In this document: positions 35,300-35,643 of the stretch, one piece after another
Layout: each line of letters begins with the position of its first letter
How positions within the stretch are numbered: position 1 is the stretch's first letter
DNA from: Candidatus Faecicola pullistercoris
Lineage (GTDB): Bacteria > Bacillota > Clostridia > Christensenellales > CAG-917
DNA: 35,643 nucleotides
Direction of reading: 5' to 3'
Assembly (NCBI GenBank): GCA_018714105.1
Contig: DVNW01000007.1
Span: forward strand, 1-35,643
Program-made: the position numbers and the translations under genes
Notes under the pieces: generated by a model
Told to the model about the DNA's origin: nothing
Seen by the model: only the letters and a program-made list of their open reading frames with translations
Databases searched by the model: none

Positions 35300-35643
35300 T
35301 TAATTTTCGGTAATCCTGCTATCGGGAGGGGCGTTTTGCTCCTCTCTTTTTTCATCTGCGGGCGTGTACTTGTCAAGCCATGCGACCGCACGGTTGCACC
35401 ACTTTGCCTTATCGAGCAAGTGGGCGACGGCGATTTTCGTGGACAAGTTCCAACCCGAAAACCAACCCGACACCCACGCCCACGCTACGGGAACGAGTGA
35501 GACAATACATTCCACCGCCGTGGCGAACGTAAAGTCCTGCACCATTTCTACCGCGAAATTTGCTACGATGAGCATAAACACGACCGAGGTAAGAGCGCGA
35601 CGGGTCTTTATCGCCTTGCGGACGGAATCCGCAGACGGAGCGA
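35300..35643 (-). CDS. Incomplete small membrane protein, possibly an SPP1-type phage holin
   Basis: The frame is open to the right edge, so the N terminus lies outside the window; 114 residues are visible. Two hydrophobic segments (TSVVFMLIVANFAVEM and ECIVSLVPVAWAWVSGWF) are followed by a helical segment (NLSTKIAVAHLLDKAKW) and a charged tail ending DSRITEN. This layout, two helices joined by a short loop and then a Trp-rich turn with an S/T-K-x-A helix, recalls SPP1-family holins, but similarity is by eye only. Its G+C content looks higher than that of neighbouring genes. Position beside a tRNA-Leu gene suits a prophage end. It could also be an unrelated membrane protein. Confidence 0.5.
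   Translation of the reverse strand, partial: APSADSVRKAIKTRRALTSVVFMLIVANFAVEMVQDFTFATAVECIVSLVPVAWAWVSGWFSGWNLSTKIAVAHLLDKAKWCNRAVAWLDKYTPADEKREEQNAPPDSRITEN
35326..35352 (+). terminator. Second plus-strand terminator-like hairpin, inside the edge ORF
   Basis: GAGGGGC (35326-35332) pairs with GCTCCTC (35338-35344), one G-T, around GTTTT, and TCTTTTTTC follows. It overlaps the 3' end of the minus-strand ORF and would back up the tRNA terminator. Confidence 0.6.

Noticed and set aside
35156-35500. Plus-strand frame starting inside tRNA-Leu(GAG)
   Set aside because: It begins in a tRNA, crosses a terminator and a tandem repeat, and lacks a ribosome site.

Overview
The window looks like the chromosome of an anaerobic Clostridia-type Firmicute, probably an uncultured gut lineage. 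I tentatively favour a Christensenellales-like relative, but that rests on overall impression, not on a marker search. Supporting signs are strong Shine-Dalgarno sites (AGGAGG), consensus sigma-A promoters (TTGACA-17-TATAAT recurs on both strands), a CIRCE operator in front of groES-groEL, dnaX-ybaB-recR and polA-coaE-lytic transglycosylase gene orders, a flavin reductase-rubredoxin fusion typical of strict anaerobes, and tRNA genes that encode CCA.

Left part (1-7.0 kb): an AbrB-type regulator is translationally coupled to a two-component ABC-2 exporter. This module looks more AT-rich than the rest. It is followed by tRNA-Ser(GGA) on the minus strand with its own promoter and terminator, a PlsC-like acyltransferase carrying a C-terminal zinc ribbon, and a two-gene minus-strand operon of large membrane-anchored ectodomain proteins I cannot assign to a family. 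That pair is the best candidate here for something undescribed.

Centre-left (7.1-14.8 kb, plus strand): a GNAT acetyltransferase, a heterodimeric multidrug-type ABC exporter whose subunits carry complementary degenerate ATP sites, a long ribose-phosphate pyrophosphokinase overlapping an MBL-fold hydrolase, and transcription terminator Rho.

Centre (14.8-19.9 kb, minus strand): a compact polyamine operon in the order XRE-cupin regulator, potA, potB, potC, potD, with overlapping genes. PotA has a duplicated C-terminal module. PotD appears to be held by a C-terminal membrane helix instead of a lipid anchor. The regulator is preceded by a perfect promoter and a cluster of dyads built from AGTTTA/TAAACT half-sites, probably its operators. 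A divergent 967-residue ABC transporter with a very large extracytoplasmic domain follows.

Right part (23.2-35.0 kb): groES-groEL with CIRCE, dCMP deaminase, a SPOR-like membrane protein, dnaX-ybaB-recR, a patatin phospholipase, polA-coaE-lytic transglycosylase, and a high-molecular-weight-rubredoxin-like flavoprotein. Two tandem tRNA-Leu genes (CAG, GAG) follow; the second has two C-A mismatches in its acceptor stem. Beyond the tRNA terminator, an incomplete minus-strand ORF resembling a phage holin runs off the edge, so a prophage or other integrated element may begin next to the tRNA-Leu cluster.

Most of the window is core housekeeping DNA. No CRISPR array, insertion sequence or rRNA gene was seen.
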